From the NCBI GenBank assembly GCA_014860455.1, contig JACZJQ010000098.1:1-64000 (forward strand): DNA of 64,000 nucleotides, in the 5' to 3' direction. Below the pieces are notes generated by a model. It was not told where the DNA came from, made no database searches, and was given only the letters and a program-made list of their open reading frames with translations. This document shows positions 9,326 to 20,379 of the stretch, one piece after another (within the stretch, counting starts at the first letter, position 1; each line of letters opens with the position of its first letter). This DNA comes from Bryobacteraceae bacterium. GTDB lineage: Bacteria > Acidobacteriota > Terriglobia > Bryobacterales > Bryobacteraceae. The translations under genes were made by a program, and so were the position numbers.

Positions 9326-9841
9326 CTACTCACCGATCAACGCTCTCAGCGCTTCCCTGATCCTGTGCAGCCGGCTTGCCACCGTGCCGCGTTCGATTCC
9401 AAACATCGCCGCCAGTTCGTCGTAGGAGAAACCGTCGAGGTTTCTGAGGACAAAGAGTTCGGCGTCATCCTTCGGCAGTTTGGCCAGGGCCTGCCGGACC
9501 CTCTCTTTCTGATAGGCCGTGCTCTCCTTGCCCGAGTGCTGGCGGGCTTCGAGGTCCACCTCGCGCGCCGTGCCGCGGCGGCGCAGGACGTCGATGGCGG
9601 CATTGGTGGCCGCACGCCGGAGGTAGGCCTCGGGCGCCGCACCGGCCTGAAAACCTTCAGGCTGGTTCAGCACCCGCATGAAGACGGTTTGGAGAACATC
9701 CTCGGCATCGGCCATGTTCCCGGTCACCCGGAGCGCCGCCTTCAGCACCACGCCGGAGTGCTCTTCGTAGATCTGTTGAAAACCTTTCGGCAAACTCACT
9801 GGCACCGCCTCCATGGCCATCGCCAGATTTAGTGTACCCAT
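9326..9841 (-). CDS. ECF-type RNA polymerase sigma factor
   Basis: Promoter-recognition subunit of 171 residues with both ECF regions. Region 2 covers about 20-90 (QIYEEHSGVVLKAA, AEDVLQTVFMRV) and region 4 about 115-168 (LPKDDAELFVLRNLDG, then a helix-turn-helix with RGTVASRLHRIRE). I chose ATG 9841, which has AGAGG six bases upstream; a TTG at 9856 is possible. It heads the operon with the FecR-like protein and two ABC pairs, so it probably controls its own operon with the next gene product as its membrane anti-sigma. It is divergent from the esterase at 9943. Confidence 0.93.
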   Translation of the reverse strand: MGTLNLAMAMEAVPVSLPKGFQQIYEEHSGVVLKAALRVTGNMADAEDVLQTVFMRVLNQPEGFQAGAAPEAYLRRAATNAAIDVLRRRGTAREVDLEARQHSGKESTAYQKERVRQALAKLPKDDAELFVLRNLDGFSYDELAAMFGIERGTVASRLHRIREALRALIGE

Positions 9842-9942
9842 GCTGGCCTCTTTCAACCGGGATAACGATGCCGGGCGGGGGTTTCTTCCCTGGCTGTGTA
9901 AACAAACTCGACCCGCGGGCGGGTGATAGAATTTCTGACGCC

Positions 9943-10794
9943 ATGAAGCTTTTCGCTTTGTTCGCCCTGCTGGCGGCCGCTGCCGCCGCGCAGACGCAGA
10001 TCATTCCGCTCTATCCCGGCGCGGCTCCGGGGTCGGAGGCGTGGACGCACAGTGAATCGGAGGAAGTCGGGCCGAAGGACGACATCCGGCGGGTGAGCAA
10101 CGTCGTCAAGCCGGTTCTAATTCCGTACCTGCCGACGGCGGGGAGGGCGAACGGGACGGCGATGATCGTGGCGCCGGGCGGCGGATTCCGCATCATGGCG
10201 ATCGATCATGAGGGCCACGAAGTTGCTCGCTGGCTGAACTCGCTGGGTGTGGCGGCGTTCGTTTTGAAGTACCGGGTGATGCGGACCGGCGACGAGGCGT
10301 CGAAGGACCAGTCCGTGATGGCGGAACGCCGGAAGCAGGCCATCGCGATGGGCGTGGCCGACGGCGAGGAGGCGGTTCGTTTGGTCCGCAGGCGGGCGGC
10401 GGAGTGGAAGATCAATCCGCAGCGGATCGGGATCATGGGCTTTTCCGCCGGCGGATGGGTGACGGTGGGGGTGACGTTGACGGCCGACCCGGCGGCGAGG
10501 CCGAACTTCTCGGCGCCGATTTACCCGGCGGTCCAGCCGGAGTTGACCATTCCCGCAGGAGCGCCGCCGCTGTTCCTGGTGCATGCCGATGACGACACCA
10601 CCGTGCCGCCATCGAAAACGAGCGTAAGGCTGTACAACGCCTACAAGGACGCGAAGCTGCCCGTTGAGATGCACATCTACTCGAAAGGCGGCCACGGTTT
10701 CGGGATGCGGAAGAAGAACCTGCCGGTGGACACGTGGACCGACCGGCTGAGGGAGTGGCTCGACGTGCAGGGGTTGCTGAAGCCGGCGCAATAG
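9943..10794 (+). CDS. Secreted alpha/beta hydrolase, acetyl-esterase type
   Basis: Probable carbohydrate or xylan esterase of 283 residues. Residues 1-18 are a signal peptide (KLFALFALLAAAAAAQ). The alpha/beta-hydrolase oxyanion region VAPGGGFR is followed by the nucleophile elbow GFSAGG, then an Asp in HADDDTTVP and the catalytic His in GGHGFG. I chose ATG 9943 because it begins the signal peptide; earlier in-frame codons lack coding character. No clear Shine-Dalgarno is seen; a TAGAAT hexamer lies ten bases upstream. Neighbours are a deacetylase (convergent) and the divergent sigma operon. Confidence 0.88.
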   Translation: MKLFALFALLAAAAAAQTQIIPLYPGAAPGSEAWTHSESEEVGPKDDIRRVSNVVKPVLIPYLPTAGRANGTAMIVAPGGGFRIMAIDHEGHEVARWLNSLGVAAFVLKYRVMRTGDEASKDQSVMAERRKQAIAMGVADGEEAVRLVRRRAAEWKINPQRIGIMGFSAGGWVTVGVTLTADPAARPNFSAPIYPAVQPELTIPAGAPPLFLVHADDDTTVPPSKTSVRLYNAYKDAKLPVEMHIYSKGGHGFGMRKKNLPVDTWTDRLREWLDVQGLLKPAQ

Positions 10795-10805
10795 GCGATG
10801 CCGGA

Positions 10806-11606
10806 TCAGAATTTCTGACGCGCCTTGACCACCTTGGCGACATTGGCGATGGTGTCGAGCCAGACTCCGTTGGCCGGGTCGGCGGCGTACTTCAGAAACT
10901 GTTCGAGCGATTTCGATTCGGTCACCTGGCGGGCCGGCGCGCCGATGTCGTGGCCGGCAAAGACGACCCAGGCGCCGCGTTCACGGGCGGCATCGACGAG
11001 AGCTTTCATCTGTTCGAAGCTGAGACCGTCGGAGTCGATGCCCATGGTTTGGGCCAGGTCGACGTAGGTGGGGTCGTTGGCCACTTCGTCGCGGAAGCCG
11101 CGCCCGGCGATAAACACTTCGGCGATGAGCGGGATGTAGCTTTTGGTTTCGACGCCGCGGCCGACGAATTTCTGGCCGCAGGGGTAGGCGAAGGTGAGGG
11201 GCTTGACGCCGACGAGGCGCTCGATCTCATCGCTGGTGCCTTCGAGGTCGGCGCGCATTTTGGCGAGGGTGTACTCTTCGAGGGCGCGCTGGCGGGACCA
11301 GGGGAAGTTGCCGGTGCAGGGGTGCTGATCGGAGTGGTTGCCGATCTCGTAGCCGGCCTTGGCGGCGGCTTTCCAGGCGTCGAGGCGGTTGGCCATGTTG
11401 CGAGGGTTGACGTAGAAGGTGACCTTGGCGTTGTATTTGTCGAACAGCGGGACACCGGTGTCGACCTGGCTGGCGCGGGCATCGTCGAAGGAGAAACTGA
11501 CGGCGACGCGCTTGCCGCCGGGCCAGGGGAATCCGTGGTTGGAGGATTGCGCGAAACAGCAGCACGAGGCAAGGGCGGCAAGCAATGCCCAGATGGTGGT
11601 GTTCAT
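10806..11606 (-). CDS. Secreted polysaccharide deacetylase (NodB domain)
   Basis: Removes acetyl groups from polysaccharides, 266 residues. A signal peptide covers about 1-20. The NodB metal site is visible: motif 1 is SFDD (Asp 41-42) and motif 2 is HSDQH (His 91 and His 95). Motif 3 reads AYPCG instead of the common RxPxG. The C-terminal half contains VVFAGHDIG, matching the usual catalytic His region. The gene converges on the esterase with only 11 bases between, so both could act outside the cell on acetylated glycans. A TACGAT hexamer sits seven bases before the ATG, with no clear ribosome-binding site. Confidence 0.9.
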   Translation of the reverse strand: MNTTIWALLAALASCCCFAQSSNHGFPWPGGKRVAVSFSFDDARASQVDTGVPLFDKYNAKVTFYVNPRNMANRLDAWKAAAKAGYEIGNHSDQHPCTGNFPWSRQRALEEYTLAKMRADLEGTSDEIERLVGVKPLTFAYPCGQKFVGRGVETKSYIPLIAEVFIAGRGFRDEVANDPTYVDLAQTMGIDSDGLSFEQMKALVDAARERGAWVVFAGHDIGAPARQVTESKSLEQFLKYAADPANGVWLDTIANVAKVVKARQKF

Positions 11607-11654
11607 GCGGACGATCGTAGCACCGGCGCGGCGGCTGCGGTGCGGGGCGGGAAG

Positions 11655-11684
11655 TTGAACCGGGATACTCTACTCTTATATAGT
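11655..11684 (+). promoter_or_regulatory. Predicted sigma70-type promoter of hppA
   Basis: TTGAAC (11655-11660) and TATAGT (11679-11684) are separated by 18 bases, in an unusually AT-rich patch between divergent genes. The leader to the hppA start at 11789 would be about 100 bases. Prediction only. Confidence 0.45.
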
Positions 11685-11788
11685 AAGTCTTGGGTCACAC
11701 GTCATCTTCAATTTCAGACCTTAAACTCTCCGGTGGGCTGACCCTACCCGCCGGGCACCACAACCAACACCTCCGGGAGGATCTGTCC

Positions 11789-14293
<2,505 letters not shown>

Positions 14294-14322
14294 GCCAACC
14301 CGGCTCTCCCGGTTGAACATAA

Positions 14323-14349
14323 GGGCAGGTCTTCGGATCTGCCCTTTTT
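14323..14349 (+). terminator. Intrinsic terminator of hppA
   Basis: A 9-bp stem (14323-14331 with 14336-14344, one G-T pair) closed by a TTCG tetraloop and followed by five T at 14345-14349. It sits directly against the stop codon of the convergent glycoside hydrolase gene. Confidence 0.9.
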
Positions 14350-16815
14350 CTATGCCCTGACGATGGAGTAGACCGCGCCCGCCTTGGTTTCAAATTCAGC
14401 CACTCCAGCGTTTATCCGCACTGCGGCCGGCTGTCCCGCCGAGGTCACCGCGATCGATGCGCCAGGCCAGGGCGGGACGACTCTTGCCAGTCCGCCCTTC
14501 TCGCTTTCGATCCTCACGCCGCTGACCGACTTGCCGTCCCAGGCCGCCGACACCAGGAACGCGCCCTTGGCGCGCAGGTTGCGGAATCCCGCCGGGCCAA
14601 GTCCTTTGGTATTCGGGAAGAGCCGGATCACGCCCGCGGCGCTCTGCATCATGCATTCGTTCAACACGCCGGGCAGCGAGAGATTCTCGGTCCAGACGCC
14701 CATTTCGAGCATGTAGTCGAAGTTCGTCCCATCGCCGAAACGGCCGCCGATCTGGCGGACACGGTCGTTGGCGATGCCGTTCGGCATGCTGCAATAGCGG
14801 ACTTCGCGCTTGAACCAGTCGATATCCAACATGCCCAGCCGGGCGCGCATCATCGGCTGCCAGACCAGGTCGTTGCTGCCTTCCAGGCGGACGGTGGCGA
14901 TGGTTCGTCTGGCGAGATCGAGCATATCGCGGCGGCGGTCGAGGCCCACTTGCTCGGCCGGGAAGACCGGCGACGCTGTGACAGGCACGTTGTAGACGAA
15001 CTCCGGCGGCGCATCGGTGACATCGGCCCAGACCTCGCCATACGGGCCCTTCACGGTGGGGTAGGGCGCCAGATTCTCTCGCACCTCTTTCCACTTCGGC
15101 CGCAACCCGGCGTCGACGTTCAGCACAGACGAGGCCTCGATCATGGCATCGAGAAGGAATTCGGTGAGCGCGGTGTCGATGATGATGTCGCGGTTGAGGC
15201 GGTGATCGACGGTCAGGCCCCAGTTCTCGGGCGAGACGGACGGGTTCAGCCGGTAGCGGCCGTCGGCGCCTTTTTTCGCATAGGCGATGAGGAAATCGGT
15301 GGCGGCGCGCATGGGCTTGTAGGCGCGCTTGAGGAAGTCGATGTCCTTCGTGTACTCGTAGTGCCACCAGAGGCTTTGGACGGTCCAGGGCGTCTCGCAG
15401 ATCTCGTAGCCCCAGGGTGGAACCGGATACGGGTTCACCTTGCTTGGGACGGGGTAGGCTGAATGCGGAAAGTAGGCGCCGGGCAGGCCGAACTGTTCGC
15501 GGGCGTTCCATTCGGCCATGGGCATGAGCTTTTCAACCAGGTCCACGTAGGGCAGGTGCTGCTCGACGTGGTTGGACGAGAACACGCCCCACCAGACCTG
15601 TTGCGTGTTGTAGTTCATGTGGTAGTCGCCGTGCCAGGCGGTGCCGATGGAGCCGCGGGACCAATTGCCGAACAGTCCGGGAGCGGCGGCGCCCGGCTTG
15701 AGGCAGCAGGCGAGCCAGTACTGGTTTTGATACCAGATGCGTTCGAGCTCGCGGTCGGCGATGTCCACAGCCGACTTCGACCAGAACTCGCGCCAAGACG
15801 CGGCGGACCTTTTCCGCAGCTCGGCAAACGGGACGGCGGACAGGCGCGCGGCTTCGGATGCGGCGGATTCGCGATTGCGAGGATTGTCGCGCGGGGTGAG
15901 CAGAGAGATGTCGAGACGGAAGCCGGAGGCGGAGCTGTCTGCCCGGGTGTAGATCACGCGGCGGCGCGGCGGATTGGCCACGCCCTGCCAGCCGGGCGAG
16001 AGGCGTCCGGAGAGGGCGATGCTGGAATCGTCGGGCGACGGGCCCGGCAGCTTGACGGGATCGACAGGCGCGGTGGCGGGGCAGGGTTGAAGGCTGTCGA
16101 ACGAAAGGCCGTTGATGGAGAGTTCGGGTTCGGGCATCCGCGCGCGGGCTTCGAAGTGCGGATAGAAGGCGACGGAAACGAAGGGCGCATCGCCGTCGCA
16201 GGCGACGACAGCGTGGTTCAGGTCGCGGCTGACGAAGCAGCGCACCACGACCTGGCGCAGCGGCTTGCCGTGTTCAGCGACACGCAACTGTAACTCGTAC
16301 TGCCCGTCAACGATAGACAGTTTCTGTTGGCCGACGGTAACCCAGCGCGAATCCCAATGCAGCCAAACCGTTCCGCATGGCCAGGGCCGGGGCCAGGGCT
16401 TGGCGTAGGAACTGCGGACCTTCTGCTGGTAGGCCAGCAGTTCGGGGTCGGAGTTCTCGAGATAGGTGGCGTCGGGGCGGCCGGCCTTGCGGGCGCGCTC
16501 GGAGGCGCGCTCCCACATCTTCATCACCTCGGCGAAGGGCAGGACGTGCTGGGCGTGGTCTTCACTGACGCGGATGTCCCAGGCGTCTTCCTTGCCGAAG
16601 TGCAGGCCGAGGGCGTCGGGGCGGGCAGTGATGCAGAGGCCGAGATCGCCGTTGCCGAGCAGCATGCCTTGAAAGAAATTGGGCGTCGGGCCTTCGCGGA
16701 CGACAGAGTGGCGAGCGGCGATTGCAAGCGCGTCCGGAGCCGCCGATACCGGCGCCAACGGAGCGGCCGCGGCGGCGGCTGAGCCGGCGACAAACTCCCT
16801 GCGAGTAGTCGACAT
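14350..16815 (-). CDS. Tat-exported glycoside hydrolase, GH95-like
   Basis: Large secreted enzyme of 821 residues. The N-terminus has a twin-arginine signal (STTRREFVAG followed by an Ala-rich stretch). An N-terminal beta domain contains LLGNGDLG, then an (alpha/alpha)6-barrel-like region with tryptophan-rich stretches, and a C-terminal beta sandwich reading FRNLRAKGAFLVSAAWDG. This order matches alpha-L-fucosidase-like GH95 and related clan GH-L proteins; substrate is not certain. ATG 16815 is chosen because AGGAGG lies five bases upstream; the GTG just before it is also possible. It is 21 bases downstream of the amidohydrolase gene and probably cotranscribed. Confidence 0.8.
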   Translation of the reverse strand: MSTTRREFVAGSAAAAAAPLAPVSAAPDALAIAARHSVVREGPTPNFFQGMLLGNGDLGLCITARPDALGLHFGKEDAWDIRVSEDHAQHVLPFAEVMKMWERASERARKAGRPDATYLENSDPELLAYQQKVRSSYAKPWPRPWPCGTVWLHWDSRWVTVGQQKLSIVDGQYELQLRVAEHGKPLRQVVVRCFVSRDLNHAVVACDGDAPFVSVAFYPHFEARARMPEPELSINGLSFDSLQPCPATAPVDPVKLPGPSPDDSSIALSGRLSPGWQGVANPPRRRVIYTRADSSASGFRLDISLLTPRDNPRNRESAASEAARLSAVPFAELRKRSAASWREFWSKSAVDIADRELERIWYQNQYWLACCLKPGAAAPGLFGNWSRGSIGTAWHGDYHMNYNTQQVWWGVFSSNHVEQHLPYVDLVEKLMPMAEWNAREQFGLPGAYFPHSAYPVPSKVNPYPVPPWGYEICETPWTVQSLWWHYEYTKDIDFLKRAYKPMRAATDFLIAYAKKGADGRYRLNPSVSPENWGLTVDHRLNRDIIIDTALTEFLLDAMIEASSVLNVDAGLRPKWKEVRENLAPYPTVKGPYGEVWADVTDAPPEFVYNVPVTASPVFPAEQVGLDRRRDMLDLARRTIATVRLEGSNDLVWQPMMRARLGMLDIDWFKREVRYCSMPNGIANDRVRQIGGRFGDGTNFDYMLEMGVWTENLSLPGVLNECMMQSAAGVIRLFPNTKGLGPAGFRNLRAKGAFLVSAAWDGKSVSGVRIESEKGGLARVVPPWPGASIAVTSAGQPAAVRINAGVAEFETKAGAVYSIVRA

Positions 16816-16836
16816 CACTTCCTCCTGAGGGCTTTG

Positions 16837-17997
16837 TTATGAGCGGAGCGGCGGCAAGCCGAGAATACGGGCCGCGTTGTCGTAGTAGACCTTTTTCAGA
16901 ATCGAGTCCGGCAGCCCGATGCCGTAGATACGCCAGCGGCCCTGCGGCGGCACGGGCACGGGGGCGTAATCGAAGTACTCGTCCTCGGTTTCGAGGAAGC
17001 GGTAGTAGATCTTGTAGAGATCGTCGCCGAAGATCTGCTGGGGCGTGGAGTAGCCCTTTGGCACGGCGTCGGTGCCGAACATGATGCGGTCCTGATATTT
17101 CTCGAAGAACCTGCGCGAGGTGCGCGGCTGGCGGCCGAGTTCGCCGACGCGGGCGGCGAGTTCGACGGTCATGTTGGGGAAGCGGTCGAGCGAGCGCGAG
17201 ACATGGCCGAGGTTCTCTGAGAAGTGGCCGACATGGAGGGCGATGAACTGTGTCTTGGGGTGGCGGGCGAAGACGCGGTCGCGGGCTTCGAGGATTTCTT
17301 CGTTCGAGGGGAAGTCCTTGCCGTGGAAAGACCAGTCGGGGTGGTTGTTCAGCTCCTCGAAACGCTCGTTGAATTTATCGGTGGGCAGGAAGAAGGCCGC
17401 AGGGTCGGAGACGTGGATGGCGACGGGGATGTTCAACGCGGCGCAGGTCTCCCACATGGGGTCGAAACGGGGGTCGTCGACTTTGATCAGCTTGCCGGCG
17501 GAGTCGCGGACGACGAGTCCGAGGTTCTTGAGAACCTTGAGTCCGCGGGCGCCGGCCTTGTGGGCGGCGACGATCTGGTCGGCCTGCATCTTGGCGTAGC
17601 CGGGCTCGTTCATGCGGCGGTAGAAGGGCTGGGTGAAGGTGAGGAAGCGGCCCGGATAGGCGCGGTCCAGTGCGTCGACAAAGGGTTTCACGGCTTCGCC
17701 GGCGCCGCCGGTGAGGTTCACCAACATGCGGATATTGCGCCGATCCATCACCTGGAGCAGTTCGGCGGGCGGAGTGGGGAAGTTGACCGCAGGGTTGCCT
17801 TCACGGGCAAACGTGAGGTGGGTGTGGATATCGATGACGGGAAAGCGCGACTTTTCGACGATGTGTTCATCGACGGTCAACATGCTCTTGGGTTGGAAAT
17901 CGTTGATGTCGAGCGGCGGGGCTTTGCGGGTCTGGGCTTTGAGCAGGGGTGCGGCTGCGCCGAGCGCTGCGATCCATCCACGTCTAGTGAGCTTCAT
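16837..17997 (-). CDS. Tat-exported amidohydrolase-family TIM-barrel protein
   Basis: Metal-dependent hydrolase or decarboxylase of the amidohydrolase-2 family, 386 residues. The leader KLTRRGWIAALGAAAPLL is Tat-like. The metal-binding HxH is DIHTH (His 58 and 60); further ligands are likely in AIHVSDP, ALHVGH and FGTDAVP, the last being the usual Asp. The substrate is not identifiable. A TAACAT hexamer lies eight bases upstream of the ATG with no good ribosome-binding site, while the following GH gene has a strong one, so this looks like the first gene of a two-gene unit. Confidence 0.85.
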   Translation of the reverse strand: MKLTRRGWIAALGAAAPLLKAQTRKAPPLDINDFQPKSMLTVDEHIVEKSRFPVIDIHTHLTFAREGNPAVNFPTPPAELLQVMDRRNIRMLVNLTGGAGEAVKPFVDALDRAYPGRFLTFTQPFYRRMNEPGYAKMQADQIVAAHKAGARGLKVLKNLGLVVRDSAGKLIKVDDPRFDPMWETCAALNIPVAIHVSDPAAFFLPTDKFNERFEELNNHPDWSFHGKDFPSNEEILEARDRVFARHPKTQFIALHVGHFSENLGHVSRSLDRFPNMTVELAARVGELGRQPRTSRRFFEKYQDRIMFGTDAVPKGYSTPQQIFGDDLYKIYYRFLETEDEYFDYAPVPVPPQGRWRIYGIGLPDSILKKVYYDNAARILGLPPLRS

Positions 17998-18116
17998 GAC
18001 GATCCATGTTACCGGAATGAGATGGCTGGTTGGCTTCCGCCGCGTCTGCCGAACTGCGGTGAGTTTACCGAGAGCATTATCGGTTTTCTCTACAATAGGA
18101 TTAGGAGCTTCATTCC

Positions 18117-18503
18117 ATGAGTGTTTCCGAGACCATCAAAACGAATCTCTCCTACGGCAAGGAGATTGTCGAGTCCGGCATTGAAGGCGCGGCCGAGGCG
18201 CGCAAGACAGCGCTTGAATCGGCCGAGAACGCCGACATGGTGACGGCGGCGGCTCAGGAGTCGTGGCAAGCGGCGGCGCTGGGCGCGATGGTGGGCGCAA
18301 TCCTTGGCGTTGTGGCGGACGACCGCAAGCCGGTGCGTGGTGTGATCGCCGGAGGATTACTGGGACTGGCCGCGGGTTTCGCAGGCAGCTTCGCCTGGAA
18401 GACCCGCCCACTGACCGGCGCCATGGCGCGCGAAGCGGGCAGGCGGATCGGCGCGGTGCGCGATGAGCACTGGCTGGCCGAGAATCCCGTCAACTACGGC
18501 TGA
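18117..18503 (+). CDS. Small glycine-rich membrane protein, unknown function
   Basis: A 128-residue protein I do not recognise. Residues 1-50 are helical and charged, rich in Ala and Glu. Residues about 52-68 and 75-95 are two hydrophobic Gly/Ala segments with GxxxG spacing (AALGAMVGAILG and GVIAGGLLGLAAGFAG) separated by the short charged turn DDRKP, as in glycine-zipper membrane hairpins. The tail is charged. An AGGAG site is nine bases before the ATG and TACAAT about 20 bases further up may be its -10 box. Confidence 0.75.
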   Translation: MSVSETIKTNLSYGKEIVESGIEGAAEARKTALESAENADMVTAAAQESWQAAALGAMVGAILGVVADDRKPVRGVIAGGLLGLAAGFAGSFAWKTRPLTGAMAREAGRRIGAVRDEHWLAENPVNYG

Positions 18504-18629
18504 CCGGCGGCGGCATGGCGAGGTATGACGCGTCTGCATGGAGTTGACCGGAAATCCTAAGCATCGCCTGGGGGTTGTTTTTGCCCTGGCGATGGAAGAT
18601 AACGGTTAGGATTCCGGGAGGAGCGTGTG

Positions 18630-19841
18630 ATGACCGCTGAACCATCGAGAAGAGCGTTTGTTCTGACCGCCGCATCGACGGCGCGGGTGCTGGGCGCTAA
18701 CGAGAAGATTCGCATTGGCGTGATCGGCACGGGCGGGCGCGGGCAGTACCTGATGAAGGAACTGCTGCGCATCGGCGGCGTGGATGTGGTGGGCGTCTGC
18801 GATATCTACGACGCCAGGCGCGATCAGGCCGCGCAAGCCGCCGGACCACAGGCTGAGAAATACCACGACTACCGGCCGATGATCGACCGCAAGGACGTGG
18901 ATGCCGTCATCGTGGCCACGCCAGACCACTGGCACGCCCCGGCAGCCGTGGATGCGCTGAACGCCGGCAAAGATGTCTATGTCGAAAAGCCGATGGTCCA
19001 CACGCCGCAGGACGGGCAGGCGATCGTCAAGGCGGTGAGGGCGAACAAGCGCGTGTTGCAGGTGGGCATGCAGGGCCGGGGTATGGCGCAGTTTGTCGAG
19101 TGCAAGAAGCGATTTGTCGATTCGGGCGTCCTGGGCAAGACCGGGTTTGCGCGCACTTGGTATCTGTCGAATTCGGGCTACGTGCTGGAAGCGCCAAAGG
19201 GATTCGAGCGCAAACCGGACGGGCTGGACTGGGAGCGCTGGCTGGGGCGCGGGCCGAAGATCGCCTGGGACCCGGGCGTCTACTTCAGCCCATATAAATG
19301 GCTGCACTACGACGGCGGGATGATCATGGGCATCGGCATCCATGTGGTGGATTCGGCCCATCACATGCTGAATCTGAAGGCGCCGTCGTCGTGCGTCGCC
19401 GGCGGCGGCATTCACTTCTATGACGACGGCCGCGACACGCCTGACGTGGTCACCTTCATCCTCGAATACCCGGAGAAGTTGACGGTGACGTTCACGGCCG
19501 AGTGCCTGTCGGCGCCGGGTGTGCGGACCAGCGCCGGCGTCGAGTTGCGTGGCACGGGCGGGGTGAACTTCATCGAGCGCTACTCAAGGCCAGGCGAGGT
19601 TTCCTGGACCTACAAGCCGAACGCCAAGTTCTCGAAGACGCCAGAAGCGCAGGGCGAGGGCACGGGCCCGTCGGCCGAGGTGATCCTGCGCGACTGGCTG
19701 GATGCGATCAAGACACGGAAACGGACAATCTGCAATGAAGAGACGGGCTATTACTCCACCATGGCCTGCTTCATGGCGCTGGAGGCATTCCGCACCAAGG
19801 GCCGGGTGACGTGGCAGAAGGCGTGGGACCTGCCTGCCTGA
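18630..19841 (+). CDS. Gfo/Idh/MocA-family oxidoreductase, exported
   Basis: NAD(P)-dependent sugar or inositol dehydrogenase-like protein, 403 residues. The N-terminus has a Tat-like SRRAFV motif. A Rossmann fold begins IRIGVIGTGGRG, the family EKP motif appears as YVEKPMVHT, and the C-terminal substrate domain contains GIHVVDSAHH. GGGAGGAG upstream fits ATG 18630, though GTG 18627 is possible. Export of a folded cofactor-loaded enzyme fits Tat. It is flanked by secreted hydrolases, suggesting a role in carbohydrate processing. Confidence 0.88.
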   Translation: MTAEPSRRAFVLTAASTARVLGANEKIRIGVIGTGGRGQYLMKELLRIGGVDVVGVCDIYDARRDQAAQAAGPQAEKYHDYRPMIDRKDVDAVIVATPDHWHAPAAVDALNAGKDVYVEKPMVHTPQDGQAIVKAVRANKRVLQVGMQGRGMAQFVECKKRFVDSGVLGKTGFARTWYLSNSGYVLEAPKGFERKPDGLDWERWLGRGPKIAWDPGVYFSPYKWLHYDGGMIMGIGIHVVDSAHHMLNLKAPSSCVAGGGIHFYDDGRDTPDVVTFILEYPEKLTVTFTAECLSAPGVRTSAGVELRGTGGVNFIERYSRPGEVSWTYKPNAKFSKTPEAQGEGTGPSAEVILRDWLDAIKTRKRTICNEETGYYSTMACFMALEAFRTKGRVTWQKAWDLPA

Positions 19842-19856
19842 GGCGAGGCCGGCGCG

Positions 19857-20327
19857 TTAGGCCTTCATCTGTTGGGCGAGATAGTTGGGCAGACCCATCT
19901 GGCGGATCATGTCGAGCTGGGCTTCGAGGAAGTCGACGTGTTCTTCCTCGTCCTTCGTCATGCGTTCGAACAGTTCGCGCGTGCCGTTGTCGCTGGCTTC
20001 AACGCAGATGCGGACAGCGTTGTTGTACTGTGCCACGGCCTCGACTTCGGCCGCGAGATCGTTTTCGATCTGCGCCTTCACATCGACGCCGATCTTTGGG
20101 TCGAGCTTGATGTGAACGTTCGGCGTGCCATCCAGATAAAGGATGCGCTCGATCAATCCTTCGGCGTGCTTCATCTCGTCGATGGCCTGCTTCTTCACCA
20201 TGCCGCTGTAACGCGCCAGGCCCCAGTTGGCCAGCATCTCGGCGTGGACCATGTATTGCATGATGGCCATTAACTCGCTGCTGAGCGCGGCGTTCAATTC
20301 GGCGATGACTTTTTCGTTGCCCTTCAT
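19857..20327 (-). CDS. bfr: Bacterioferritin
   Basis: Iron-storage protein, 156 residues, the standard length. All diiron ferroxidase ligands known from bacterioferritins are at their classical numbers: Glu18, Glu51, His54, Glu94, Glu127 and His130. Tyr25 and the haem-binding Met52 are also conserved. ATG 20327 is preceded by AGAGGAG. The longer open frame upstream overlaps the divergent sialidase start and is not coding. No bacterioferritin-associated ferredoxin is seen nearby. Confidence 0.97.
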   Translation of the reverse strand: MKGNEKVIAELNAALSSELMAIMQYMVHAEMLANWGLARYSGMVKKQAIDEMKHAEGLIERILYLDGTPNVHIKLDPKIGVDVKAQIENDLAAEVEAVAQYNNAVRICVEASDNGTRELFERMTKDEEEHVDFLEAQLDMIRQMGLPNYLAQQMKA

Positions 20328-20366
20328 TGCTTGCTCCTCTAGGTCATGGTAGCCCGGATGGGTTGT

Positions 20367-20372
20367 TACAAT
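20367..20372 (+). promoter_or_regulatory. Candidate -10 box, TACAAT
   Basis: TACAAT ends seven bases before the ATG of the sialidase gene and there is no Shine-Dalgarno between. If used, transcription would start at or next to the start codon (leaderless mRNA). No good -35 is seen. Confidence 0.4.
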
Positions 20373-20379
20373 CCCAGGC

